Shown here in pieces: positions 23,467 through 33,728 of a stretch of 43,909 nucleotides of DNA. A program made the translations under genes and the position numbers. The notes beneath the pieces are model-generated. The model searched no databases and was not told the origin of the DNA. It saw only the letters and a program-made list of their open reading frames with translations. The DNA is taken from contig CAUDNR010003391.1 in the NCBI GenBank assembly GCA_958430865.1, positions 8,533 to 52,441 on the forward strand. Direction: 5' to 3'. Every line of letters begins with the position of its first letter. The first letter of the stretch is position 1. Source of the DNA: Entrophospora sp. SA101. Its lineage: Eukaryota; Glomeromycota; Glomeromycetes; Entrophosporales; Entrophosporaceae.

Positions 23467-24936
23467 TCATTGACGTGATCTACCATCTGAAGCCATACTC
23501 TTTCTCCTTGTAGCTGGTTCATGTATAACACCTCTAGAATCTTCAGTTTGTCTAAACTCAAGTATTTGATCTTCAACATGATCTTTCATCATTGTCGTCA
23601 TTCGATAAACATCAGTATCCTCACGATTATAAATTGCCGCATTCATAAACATTAACATTAGTTCGCGATGAAATTGGTCAGTATTTGTTATTTCCTATAT
23701 ACGTATATACATATATTATACATTGAAAAAAATTTAATTAATCGTTTCTCTATTCTCTATCTTTTCCAATAAATAAACAAATATATAAATATATATTACT
23801 CCATCACGAAGACGCCTTTTTAATGTTTTTAAATCTGTTGGATGGTTAACTATTTCATTATAACCAGGCGCATCCTGTTCTCTTATAGGATTCTGAAACA
23901 AACTAGCACATCGATGATTGCTTATCTCATGTAATATCATAGACACAAGTTTCAGCCATTTCTTTAACTTTTTATTATCATCATTAGTATTTTCTATATA
24001 ATTTTAAATTGGTTAATATATAATTAAATAAATCAATTAACAATTAGATATTTTATGCAAGTACCAAACATATCACCAGGCGCTACCTCACTAGAATTAG
24101 AATGTGGCGTTTTTATAACTAATAGGGGTTTTTGGAGGAGGAAAAATACCATATATATATATTGTTATTTTTTACATTTAAATTTTATAATAATAATGGA
24201 TAATAGTAATTACCATCAGGAGTGGAAATTGATGCAGCACCAGGTGTTGAAGTAGAAGCACCAGCAGGCGTTGATGAAACTTCACCAGTGGGAGTAGCAG
24301 CTACTAAACCTAAAGCAGGTACTAAAGAAGATTCATTGTATTCAATTTGAGACGGTGTTACTATTTCCTTTTTTGGTGATGGATCGTTATTATTATTATT
24401 AGCATCATCTTCATTAATATCAATATCTTCTTCTTCATTTATTGATGATAAGGATGTAGATGTGGACGTTGAACTATTTACATCATTATTATCCACTGTC
24501 ATCATATTTCCTTGCTTTTGTTGCACTACTTCTTCTTCTTCTTCATTATTAACTTTTTCCTCTTCACCCTCCACCTCCACCTCCACCTCCACATTTTTTT
24601 TCTTCTTCCCTTTAACTACTGTCGTTTGATCTGATACATTTGATGATGATTCATGTTTTTTAACATTAGAAGTAGTAGTAACTTTTCCTATAATAATAGA
24701 ATTGAATATTTTAATTCACAGTTTTTTTAAATAGTGAAATAATTTTTTTTTGTCATTCTGATTCTATTATTATTATTATTATATTAGTAGTAGTATTAGT
24801 ACCATTTTTATTTTCATCTTTGATATTAACATTATCAATTTTCATTTTTTCGTCATTATCACCATCACTGCTGACTTTTTTAATGTTATCTAATAATTGT
24901 TCAGAGGTGGTGATAGTAGCAGAAGAAATATAAATG

Positions 24937-24979
<43 letters not shown>

Positions 24980-26555
24980 TACTGCCATTATTATTATTGT
25001 CGTCAATGTCCATTTTTTCGCCATAATTTACATCACCACCACTATCACCACCATTGCTGCCGCTAACTTTATCAGAGTGATCACCTTGTTTTAATTCTAT
25101 TGTCATTTGAACATCATCATCATTACTGTCATCTTTATTGTTGTTGTTAATATTTATCGGAATGTTTGTATTAGCTGGATTATTATTCGCAATATTATTG
25201 GCATCAATGTTAGTATCTATTTCCATCTTTTCCATATCCTTATCATCATTAATATTTATTTTACCTAATAATTTTGTTACATCTTTATGTAAGTCATGTT
25301 TTGATTCTATATTATCGTCATTGACATTATTATCATCATAATCATCATTATTATTATCAACAATATTAATTATATTATTTTCATCACCATCTTTAATATT
25401 ATCAATGTTGTCTTTAACTTTTTGAATATTATTATTATTAGTGTTATTGATGTAGTTAGTGCTATTGGTATTTGAAGTAGAAACAGTAACATGATTGTCA
25501 TTATTATTATTGTTATCGATTTTCGTTTTTTCATTATCAATAATTGCACCAGCATCTTTATTAGGTGATGGTTGTTGTTCCTCTATAACAGATAATATAT
25601 TTTGTGCTGGTGGTGATGATGATAACGATGCTGATGATGGCACTTGTTGTTGTTGTTGTTGTTGTTGTTCTTTTATCTTTTTCAATAACTTTGAATCCAA
25701 CTTTCCAGTTCGAATATCATGAATTTCATTAATAATGGCCCTGTTAATATGATTTATTGCAAGTATTAATTAGTTGGTTGGCAAATTTTCCTTTTTTTTT
25801 TGTTTTATTTAATTAAAAACATTTTTCACCGAAATCTTTGCTCTGTTGTTTGAATCTCTGATTTCAAATTTGAAACATGATCTTGATAAAGTTGTTTAGC
25901 TAATTTTGCTGTGGCTGACATACGATGAGCATCTACAATAAACAAAAACATATCATTAGAAAAAAATTTGCTTAAATGACAAATAAATAATAATTAATTA
26001 ATTAATTAAAATTCACACCATTCAAATATTCGCTCGATTTTTTTTTTTGTTCACTAGATAAATAATAGATAATTAAATAAATTATTATTAATACTCTAGA
26101 GCTTTCTATTTATCTTATATAACAGGTAGTATTAGCAGTAGCAATGGTAGTAATAACAATAGAAGCAATTAGAATGATAAAAAAACTTACTTTACACCTT
26201 CTAAATCAAGTTGCAAAGGTTCAATCAAAAGTTTAAACTTATCAGTACAAGCCTATTGAGTTTAATAATAGTTAAAAATTATGTGTATAAATCTTTAATG
26301 TTTAAAAAAATTTTTAATAATAAAAACCTTTGTGGTAAAAAATTCTTTAGGATGTTCTTTCAAAGGATGATGTTTCATTGTACGAGTAACTGCTAACCAA
26401 TTTTCACCATACTTGTAAACAGCTTGAACAAGTAGTAATTTCTCAAACGATGTCCAACTAGGATCTTCGTTTTTATTAATATCAGTAATATCATAATTAA
26501 TAACACCATCACCACCTTTACTTTTACCACTATTGTCACTGGCCATATTATTCAT
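23467..26555 (-). CDS. BRD8: BRD8-like SANT and bromodomain protein (putative NuA4/TIP60 subunit)
   Basis: Exons (minus): 26555-26328, 26252-26198, 25932-25830, 25740-24803, 24687-24214, 24118-24065, 23993-23800, 23694-23467; phases agree, 757 residues. Residues about 34-95 (SWTSFEKLLLVQAVYKYGEN, WLAVTRTMK, CTDKFKLLIE) match the SANT-like N-terminus of BRD8. Residues about 95-150 form a coiled coil (AHRMSATAKLAKQLYQDHV, LKSEIQTTEQRFRAII). A nine-Gln tract and a roughly 450-residue Asn/Asp/Ser-rich disordered linker follow. Residues about 620-735 are a bromodomain: ISNHRCASLFQNPI, GYNEIVNHPTDLKTLKRRL, LMLMFMNAAIYN with the acetyl-lysine-binding Asn. BRD8 and fission yeast Bdc1 are subunits of the NuA4/TIP60 histone acetyltransferase. 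Assignment to that complex is inferred from domain order. Confidence 0.9.
24930..25670. repeat. Coding trinucleotide tracts in the BRD8-like linker
   Basis: ATC/TCA runs at about 24937-24977 (poly-Asp), scattered ATT runs (poly-Asn/Ile) and GTT runs at about 25643-25670 (poly-Gln) encode homopolymers on the minus strand. They sit in the disordered linker between the coiled coil and the bromodomain. Confidence 0.85.
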
Positions 26556-26822
26556 ATTATTATTATATTATTATTTTTAAGAAAATGGATGAAGATGGTG
26601 AATTTTTTATTTTCTGGTTCATGAAGATCACACCTTTTATGGTATGTACGTGGACATTCGAATGTTGCACTGATTTTTTATGTTACGTAATTTTAAGTAA
26701 AAAACCTTAATATTAATTAAAGTAGAGGTATTCCGATTATGTAACACGTACCGAGACTAACATTTTCACCATTTTAAACTTAAATCCTGTTATATCCATT
26801 TGTGACTTTTATATTTCCAAAA
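26556..26822. promoter_or_regulatory. Divergent intergenic promoter region
   Basis: About 267 bases separate the ATG of the minus-strand BRD8-like gene from the ATG of the plus-strand zinc-ribbon-like ORF, so they would share a bidirectional promoter if both are expressed. No specific factor site is claimed. Confidence 0.35.
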
Positions 26823-27059
26823 ATGGTATTATATGATGAATGTACAATATGCGAAGAAATTAGAGAAGGATCAAAATATATAAAAGTTTCAGAAGATAGT
26901 AAGATTAAAGCAGAGGATGTGATAATTTTAAGTATTGGTGATTTAATTTGTAATACATGTTACAATAGATATATTAACTTTGATAGTTATAGTAAAAATA
27001 ATAAAATGATGATTCATTTACAATGGGAGTGCAAAACTCCTCTTCCTCAAATACTTTGA
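26823..27059 (+). CDS. Short CxxC...CxxC protein, probably a truncated gene
   Basis: A 78-codon frame from ATG 26823 to TGA. Cysteines at residues 7, 10, 43 and 46 form two CxxC knuckles (ECTICEEIREGSKYI and LICNTCYNRYI) that could bind one zinc ion. The frame then runs into sequence just before the pogo-type terminal repeat at 27094. A longer ancestral gene cut off by transposon insertion is therefore plausible. No family was identified with confidence. Confidence 0.45.
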   Translation: MVLYDECTICEEIREGSKYIKVSEDSKIKAEDVIILSIGDLICNTCYNRYINFDSYSKNNKMMIHLQWECKTPLPQIL

Positions 27060-27093
27060 AAGTAATAGAATTAGAAAGGATTGCAACAACATA

Positions 27094-27411
27094 TGGGGCA
27101 TGCTGCAACAAAACCAGTTTTTTTCCTATAGTTTGACTGGTAACTTTTTTCCAAGCTTTTGCTGTAAATTTAATTGCATGTTTAATTGAAATTTTTTCCA
27201 TTCTCTCTTCTTCATAATCACTAATTTTTTTGCAAGAAAAGTTTTTTTGTAGTTCACCCTGAAGCTGTTAATTATCCCGGCATCACATGGTTGTAAAAAT
27301 GTTGTTGTGTTTGATGGTAAGAAGTAAACTCTTACATTAGTTAAAATTTGTTGATTCAGAAATAGAATGAGTGGGAGCATTGTGAAAATAAGCGCGTTCA
27401 ATTATTAATAT
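27094..27411 (-). mobile_element. Pogo/Tigger-type (CENP-B DDE) transposase relic with its terminal repeat
   Basis: The minus strand reads NAPTHSISES in one frame, then LTNVRVYFLPSNTTTFLQP, CDAGIINSFRVNYKKTFL, and after another frameshift ISIKHAIKFTAKAWKKVT. This order matches the C-terminal half of DDE_1 transposases (DNAPSH, then FLPPNTTS.LQPCDAGIINSFK). The residue before NAPTH is His where the catalytic Asp is expected, and at least two frameshifts occur, so it is dead. Right at its end, 27094-27115 is TGGGGCATGCTGCAACAAAA plus CC, preceded by TA (27092-27093). The same sequence recurs at 33471, 38387 and 38488, which identifies it as the family's terminal inverted repeat. Confidence 0.88.
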
Positions 27412-27496
27412 TAATAGTGTGACACACTGGATTTCTTAATTTGGTAATGATTACCTCAGATCATGATCGTCATAAACATTTCATTATTATTAATAG

Positions 27497-28797
27497 CAGT
27501 CAAGTATTTTACCAAATTTGGAAATCGAATCTAGAAAAATTGGAACCCCCTTGTTGATCAATTCATATATGTTACAAACGATTTAACGTGACATGTCGTG
27601 CTTTGTGAAAATAAAATTTTTTTAAAAAAAATTCTAATAATAATAATCAAAATAATTCTTCTGAATATATATTTTAAGAATCCACCGGGATCCACGCAAC
27701 TTTACATGCTAGTTTTTTTTTAATACATAGGAGTATTATTGGCTTAAAATCCTTTTTTTTTAATTTTTAACAGTTAGTAACATAAATGTTAGACCGTTAT
27801 GTTTGTATGAAGATATTGCAAACAAATATCTAGAAAGCCAGCTGATGCCATGTTGGTGCAAATCTTATTATTAAGTACAGAAGTATATTCAGAATCACCA
27901 TTACTATATTTATTCATGTAAATTAATTTGTTGATAACAATATACTTTTATTTAGGCTTTATTTTTTATTTATTTAAAGGTAGTTTAAGGATACCGACTG
28001 CAACTTTGATGATGGTTGTAACCACCTTTACACCATATAAAAATGATTGCAACACCTAGTCGTAACTGCCTTTGCAACAACTTTGTTAGATTGTAACATA
28101 GAGCACTAAAGTAGTTCGGTATGAAAATGTAAGCATAAAACTCCAAATAAATTATTTTGTATTATTTACAATGTGGCTATTGATTTCAATATATTAGAAC
28201 TATTATAATCATTATTTATTTTTACTATATTGATTTTGAAAAATTTATGTATTTATTTATTATTTAACAGAAATTTATATTTCCGATGATATTATTTTAA
28301 ATTCTATTTTTAAAGTTCCTTAATTATCCATTCGTGGCATAGATTGATCTATTGGAGATTAAATGAAGTATGTTTTTCTGATGAATGGCAGCTTGATAAA
28401 TTATTTAATAACGCCTTCAGAAGGAATAAAAATCATTATTAATTAATAATATGCTATATATTAGTTAAATAGCATTTCTGACATTGCTTGATCTTGGGTA
28501 GGCTTGTAGAAAAGTTAAAAATGCACATATTGTATAATTTTGGAAATTATATGACCAATTAATAAAGCTCCCGCCATGTTTTTCTTGTTTTTCTTTTCCT
28601 TTAAAAAGATTATTATTTTTTATTCAACGAAAAGATCTGCACAGAATTTAGCCAATTAGAATTTACTTTCATAGCATCGATCATTACAGGGTATTATCCC
28701 TGATTGAATTTAGCCAATCAGAATTTCTTCTAGAATTTTTCATACCATCGATCATTACGGCATTTAGTATTTCCAAATTTGGTAAAATACTTGACTG
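27497..28797. repeat. 1.3-kb unit bounded by 29-bp perfect inverted repeats
   Basis: CAGTCAAGTATTTTACCAAA (then TTTGGAAAT) at 27497-27525 is exactly inverted at 28769-28797. The interior has no recognisable transposase. Near the right end there is an imperfect tandem duplication (ATTTAGCCAAT.AGAATTT ... CATCGATCATTAC) at about 28651-28760. The structure suggests a non-autonomous DNA transposon, but I see no target duplication. Confidence 0.65.
28682..28792. repeat. 111-bp direct repeat, copy 1
   Basis: This stretch is identical over 111 bp to 29393-29503, which starts immediately after the run of N. The flanks on the right differ (GACTGAAAT versus ATCATAGAC), so the two are distinct copies or a collapsed repeat. 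Confidence 0.95.
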
Positions 28798-29382
28798 AAA
28801 TATATTCAAAGTTTTAATTGAATTTAATTGGATAGAATTATTATTATTTTTTTTGGTATTACAGTATTATAAGAATATTGTTAATGATGATCATACTATA
28901 ACAGATAAACAAATAAATTTATTTTATTGTTTCAGTAAACAGATTTTTTATTTTAGAACAACTACATAGTTAATCCGAAAACCCTGTTAAACCAAAGTTG
29001 GATCCAGAAACTAATTTTGAATGGAATAACGGGGTTGACTGTGTGGTTTGTGGCCTAGTACTAGACCCTATAAATTATTCGTGCAAAGTTTCTTTTTCGA
29101 AAAATAATCGAATTTCAATCAATAATAATAATGACATAATAAAAAATCAGGAAACATGAAATATTCTACAGGATCTATAAGCTACAAGCTAATATTTTTT
29201 TTGTGTTCTTTATTATGTGTATTTTTGTGTAATTGATACATTTGGTTCTTTGAAATTTTGCTATAGTGTACCATTTGATCTAATAAAATCTATTTGAATC
29301 TACTAAAATAAACAAAGGATAAATTTATTATTTATCAAAAAAAGAAATAAAGAAACTTTAAAGTATATAAACATGATTGATT
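28798..29382. other. Gene-poor sequence before the assembly gap
   Basis: No coding feature is seen. At about 28975-29060 there is a short less AT-rich stretch (AACCCTGTTAAACCAAAGTT region) reminiscent of transposon ends. Confidence 0.4.
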
Positions 29383-29392
29383 NNNNNNNNNN
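29383..29392. other. Assembly gap (ten N)
   Basis: Ten undetermined bases. The sequence right of the gap begins exactly with a copy of the 111-bp repeat, so the gap marks a repeat-induced assembly break of unknown true size. Confidence 0.99.
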
Positions 29393-29503
29393 CATTACAG
29401 GGTATTATCCCTGATTGAATTTAGCCAATCAGAATTTCTTCTAGAATTTTTCATACCATCGATCATTACGGCATTTAGTATTTCCAAATTTGGTAAAATA
29501 CTT
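29393..29503. repeat. 111-bp direct repeat, copy 2, at the gap edge
   Basis: Identical to 28682-28792. It ends at AATACTT, six bases short of the outer end of the 29-bp inverted repeat present in copy 1. Confidence 0.95.
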
Positions 29504-30053
29504 ATCATAGACCTTTTCTTTAGCAATTCGTAGATTTCCACCTCCATGGAAAATTTTGAGTCCAATTCAATTTTTTTGTCAAATAATTGCTTGGAATCCT
29601 TCCACAGATTTTTGATTCTGAATATTTTTTATCACAAGTTCGTTTGTTGGACTTTATTTTCCATTAAAAGTATGCATTTTTTTTTGTTTTTGTGAATTGG
29701 AGGTGTTTTCAAATACAAGGCGGGATTATGGATGTTTATTACCTGGTTTAACGCCAATCAAAATAAAAACAAGATTTATTTATACCACAAGTATGTCTTG
29801 AATGTATGGATAATCAAGAAATATGACCATCATAAAGAATTACGCTTGGTCATTGTAATTTCTTTGTGAAATGCGTTCGCTTTGTCCGGTTTCGTTACAG
29901 GATATGCATATTAAGTTAACATGATTTTCAAAATACGCGAAATTTTAAGGTCAGTATTATCAGTCAAAGTAGCAAGTTTAATAGATATTATTATAAAATA
30001 TTATAAATTCATTTTAAAAAAAAGCCGAGCAATCAACATATATAAAATAACCG
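29504..30053. other. Intergenic, 3' of the CLASRP-like gene
   Basis: A minus-strand open stretch around 29630-29400 reads through the repeat but has no start and no known family. Otherwise nothing is supported. Confidence 0.4.
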
Positions 30054-33000
30054 CTATGGACGCGATCTAGAAGTATCATCTTTTCTATGATTGATTGATT
30101 TCCTTTTTGGAGGAGACCTTAAATTAATTAATTCAAAAAAATAAATATATTTATCTAATTTTTTAGCACTGAATACTTCAAAAGAAGCCAGCTTTTTTGC
30201 CTGACCTTTGACGAAATTGATAACCGGTACGAGAATCCGTTCGATTGGAATGACAGGTTTTGCGCTCATCGGAATTTCTTCTTGATGATCTGGAACTTGG
30301 CGTGCTTGAACAAGTAGATCTAGACCTTGAAATTGATCTATAAATTTATTAACGATAACAGTATTATTATATAATAAACAGAATTAAAAAATATAATCAT
30401 GTTGTTGAAAGTTTTTTTAAACCTAGACTGTCGTCCATCACTTTCAGACGATGAATATTTGCGCCTTCTATAAGATGATCGATTTTTCCTTTCAAAATCT
30501 CGAGACCTTGATCTTTGACGTGATCTGCTTCGATTGCTTGATGAAGACGAAGAATATGAATATCGTCTTTTTCTGGAATAGCTTCGCGATTCTTTAGATG
30601 AAGATCGATCTCGACGAGACCTAATATATATATATAATAAAATATCCAAATATTTAATACTAATTTAAATTATGATATCAGGATGTGTTCGTGTAAATAC
30701 TTTACTTGGAAAATTGCTTTTGCTCTGAACTTGACCGTGGTGTAGAATTTTCCCTAGATATATCAGACTTATTATAATGATCCAACGTTTGACGAGATCT
30801 AGACAAACTTTAGTGTACACATAATTATTAATATATATACAATAGACAATAAAAAAATCTATTAAACAAATATCGATTTTTTAACCTTTTTCTTTCAAGG
30901 TTTGTAAATTCGAAATCAAGATCTTCCCCTCCTAAATACTCCATTTTTTGCTTACGTTCTTTTTGTAATTTTTTCTCTTCATCTACTTGGACTACAATCA
31001 AAATTTCGGTTGAAGTAATTTTAAATAAATAAAAATATAAATAAAACAAAGTTCAAGAATTACTTTGTTTATTTAAACCCATTTGAAGTTTCAAACGTAA
31101 TTTCTCTGCAGGCGTAAGACTTTTAAGAAGAGGCTTTTCATTATTTGAGGCAGTACTAGTGCTGGCAGTAGAGTTTTGACTTCTAGACGACAATTCATTT
31201 TTCCTGAAGATATAAAAAATTAATAAATATCATTTTTTTCACAAAAAAGTTACAATAGAATTTTCTAATATATAATATATAAAATTGTATTTTTAAATTT
31301 GTCAATTTTGATGAAAAAAGAAAAGTTTTAATCCCGGATTAAATATAAGGCTTGATCACCAAGTTTCTTGTTGACTTGATCCATCATACTGTCGAAAAAG
31401 AAATTCACCAACCGTGTAATTGATGAAGATCCTCTTTTTATTTGTGTAGAATATGATGAATTATCATCATCACCTTTTTCTAATGTTGTTTCATTTTGTT
31501 GTAATATATTGTCGGAACTGCCAAATTCAATAACAAAGTTGTCATTGCTTTCAATGCTATTTCCTTTATCTTCATCATCAGAAGTACTTGAAGATGAATC
31601 ACTGTTTAGGAAAAAAACATTAAATACATTTATATAATAATTATAATAAGATAAATAAATATATAAAGTTTTAAAATATACGTTTCCATGTAAGGCTCAT
31701 AACTCGGAGAATCTCGTATAGAATAAGAGCTAATAAAAAATTGCAATTATTATAATTTTGAAAAAAAAACTTTTTTGATCGAAACTATTTTTATATGTAT
31801 ATTTACCGATTTGGTGCATGGGATTTGTCCTTTTGCTTTTCTCTTCTGTTTCTATTATGCATATGATGGCGTGATTTTCTTTCTTTAATCTGAACGAATA
31901 AACATAGCATTAATAAAAAAAATTTAAAATGTAATTTTTTGTATATTAAAAAAAAAACTAACCTTTTGATTTTCTTTTAGTTCTTGCACTTTTTCCTCTC
32001 TATCACGTTTTGCCACACGTAATAACCTTGTATAATCTGGTATGCTATATTTTTTGCCCATCTCGTTCAATACCTGACGTTCTTTATCATTTAATTTGTC
32101 CACATAATGCAATATATCTTCTTGTAAAAAAACCCCTATTAGTTAAGAATATCAAAATTATTAATTTGTTTGAAACAAGTTAATGTGAATTTATTAAAGG
32201 ATATCATCTATGAGATTTAATTCTTCTTCATCTTCGCTCACAATTTCTTCTTGTTTTTCAGATTCATAATTGTAACCAAATTTATTACTAATTTCAGGTT
32301 TTCTAAAAGAGAAATTATGAATATAATATAATCGTTTAACTCTTGAAACCAAATTTAAAAAATACAAGTATTTTCTAATTTATACTTTACTCTTGTAGTT
32401 TCTTCATCATTGCTTTATGTCTTTCCAAAAGGCTAGACCAATCAGCTTCGATATCTTCGAGACACTCAGATTCAGTAACTATTTATAACAACATCAGACA
32501 TTTTATGGTTGTATAATCTTATTTAAAAATAATTATTACAGTAAATGACAATCAAATAATATTTCAGCTAACCATTACGACGTTCATTTTCAACCAAATC
32601 GCGAAACCTTTCAAAATTCAATTCTTCTTGAAAATCACGTTCATCTGTAGGCATATTTAAAACATTTGGATCATTCAGAGGTAAATAATCCAATAAAGCT
32701 CGTCCATCAAATCTAATAATTATAACAAAGTTTCAATTATATATACTATTCACTCAAACATCAATAAAAGTATATCAAAAGATAAACCAAACCTATCAAT
32801 TCTTGTTTCATTATCTCCTTGCCATAACATTCTATTTAAGATAACACATTTTTTTTGTTTTAGTTAATTTTTTTGTATATACAAACAAGTCTTTAACAAA
32901 GAAAGAATATGCAAGAGTTTTGTTGCTAATTCTAGCTACTGATATGGCTTTTTTTGGTGTTAGTATATATAAATATATATATATTTAAGAATCACTGATG

Positions 33001-33362
33001 ATTGTATAAGAAACTCTGGCCTACAGGGATTTATCAGAATTTTCGTAATAAAAATGTTGTTCGGCATCAGGATGTAGCTTGGTTGCATTGCCAGTAAGAC
33101 GAAGTAATTGATTGGGATCTCCAAGCTAGTAGTTTCAAGTTCCAAGCATTAGAAAAATTATAAATGTTAGAAAAAAAAGAGTAAAGAATACCTTGGACTC
33201 ATAATAAGCTCTTCTACGCTCAGCTCTTTTCTTATGATCTACCATCAACTCCTTAATCTAACCAGATAAAACATGGTGAGTAAATTTATCATATTCTTAA
33301 AAAGTTCTCAATTTTAATGTATATTATACTTTTTTTTCTTGTTGTCTAGCGGCATGCCACAT
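30054..33362 (-). CDS. CLASRP: CLASRP/SWAP2-type SR splicing regulator, 17 exons
   Basis: Exons (minus): 33362-33330, 33257-33192, 33125-33025, 32831-32793, 32712-32573, 32478-32391, 32302-32205, 32123-31963, 31889-31807, 31729-31682, 31601-31413, 31203-31064, 30991-30886, 30798-30706, 30620-30423, 30337-30206, 30117-30054; 592 residues. The start MWHAARQQEKK, then LMVDHKKRAERRRAYYE, WQGDNETRIDRFDGRALLDYL and the ELNFERFRDLVENERR segment match the N-terminal SWAP/DRY_EERY domain of CLASRP. An acidic region, an IPDYTRLLRVAKRDREEK block, RDSPSYEPY and FVIEFGSSD follow in the same order as in the animal protein, then LTPAEKLRLK.QMGLNKQ and an Arg-Ser-rich tail (residues about 390-592). Animal CLASRP binds the kinase CLK4 and regulates alternative splicing in nuclear speckles. 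All introns are GT-AG except the one after exon 7 (AT-AC). The junction after exon 11 (31413) is the least certain. Confidence 0.93.
32124..32204 (-). other. Putative U12-type AT-AC intron (81 nt) in the CLASRP-like gene
   Basis: On the minus strand the intron starts ATATCCTTTAA after GATG, matching the U12-type AT-AC donor ATATCCTTT. It ends in TTTTTTTAC before AAGAAG. A TTCTTAACTAAT element (32149-32138) matches the U12 branch consensus TTCCTTAAC and lies about 20 nt from the 3' end. Splicing at these sites joins GAT G and AA GAA GAT to read IDDEEDILHYVDKL in frame. No GT lies between the conserved acidic segment and the TAA that otherwise follows, so no conventional donor preserves the protein. 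Confidence 0.83.
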
Positions 33363-33470
33363 TTTACTATATAATAATAATAATATTTTTTTAATTTTTC
33401 AAATATAGCAAATTTTCAGGGTATATATATATATATATCCAAGTTACACAAATATCATTTGTAAAATATA

Positions 33471-33528
33471 GGACATACTGTAACAAAACCCATCAAAGTG
33501 AACATTGTGACACACAGGGTTCAAAATT
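33471..33528 (+). repeat. Pogo-type terminal inverted repeat, left copy
   Basis: GGACATACTGTAACAAAACC starts the block and AAAGTGAACATTGTGACACA.. follows, ending in GGTTCAAAATT. It is the reverse complement of the blocks at 38318-38387 and 38420-38488 (consensus TGGGGCATACTGYAACAAAA). The outer end is slightly degraded and preceded by TA. Confidence 0.8.
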
Positions 33529-33728
33529 AGTATATCAGTAATAATATGAAATCATAAACAGGACCTTTGATAGGAAAGTCAATTCAAATTGAGATTTTTA
33601 TGCAGCTAAAACATTGTTTGAAACTTTATTTACAATCTTTGTATATTCCTCAATTTAATAAATTTTTTGTAAACAAATAAAATAAAATAAATCGTTAAGA
33701 CGCTGTCTTTTAAAAATGAAAAAAAAAT

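Noticed and set aside
24897..25722. Ile/Leu- and Cys-rich plus-strand open frames resembling membrane proteins
   Set aside because: Antisense of the Asn/Asp/Gln-rich linker of the BRD8-like gene; the hydrophobicity is an artefact of the microsatellites.
26191..26252. Alternative 3' end of the second BRD8-like exon at 26191 (GTAAGT donor)
   Set aside because: It leaves two bases and breaks the frame into the next exon; the GTGTAA donor at 26197 gives a phase that continues the coiled coil.
29383..29392. Run of N as a biological boundary
   Set aside because: It is an assembly placeholder at a repeat, not a sequence feature.
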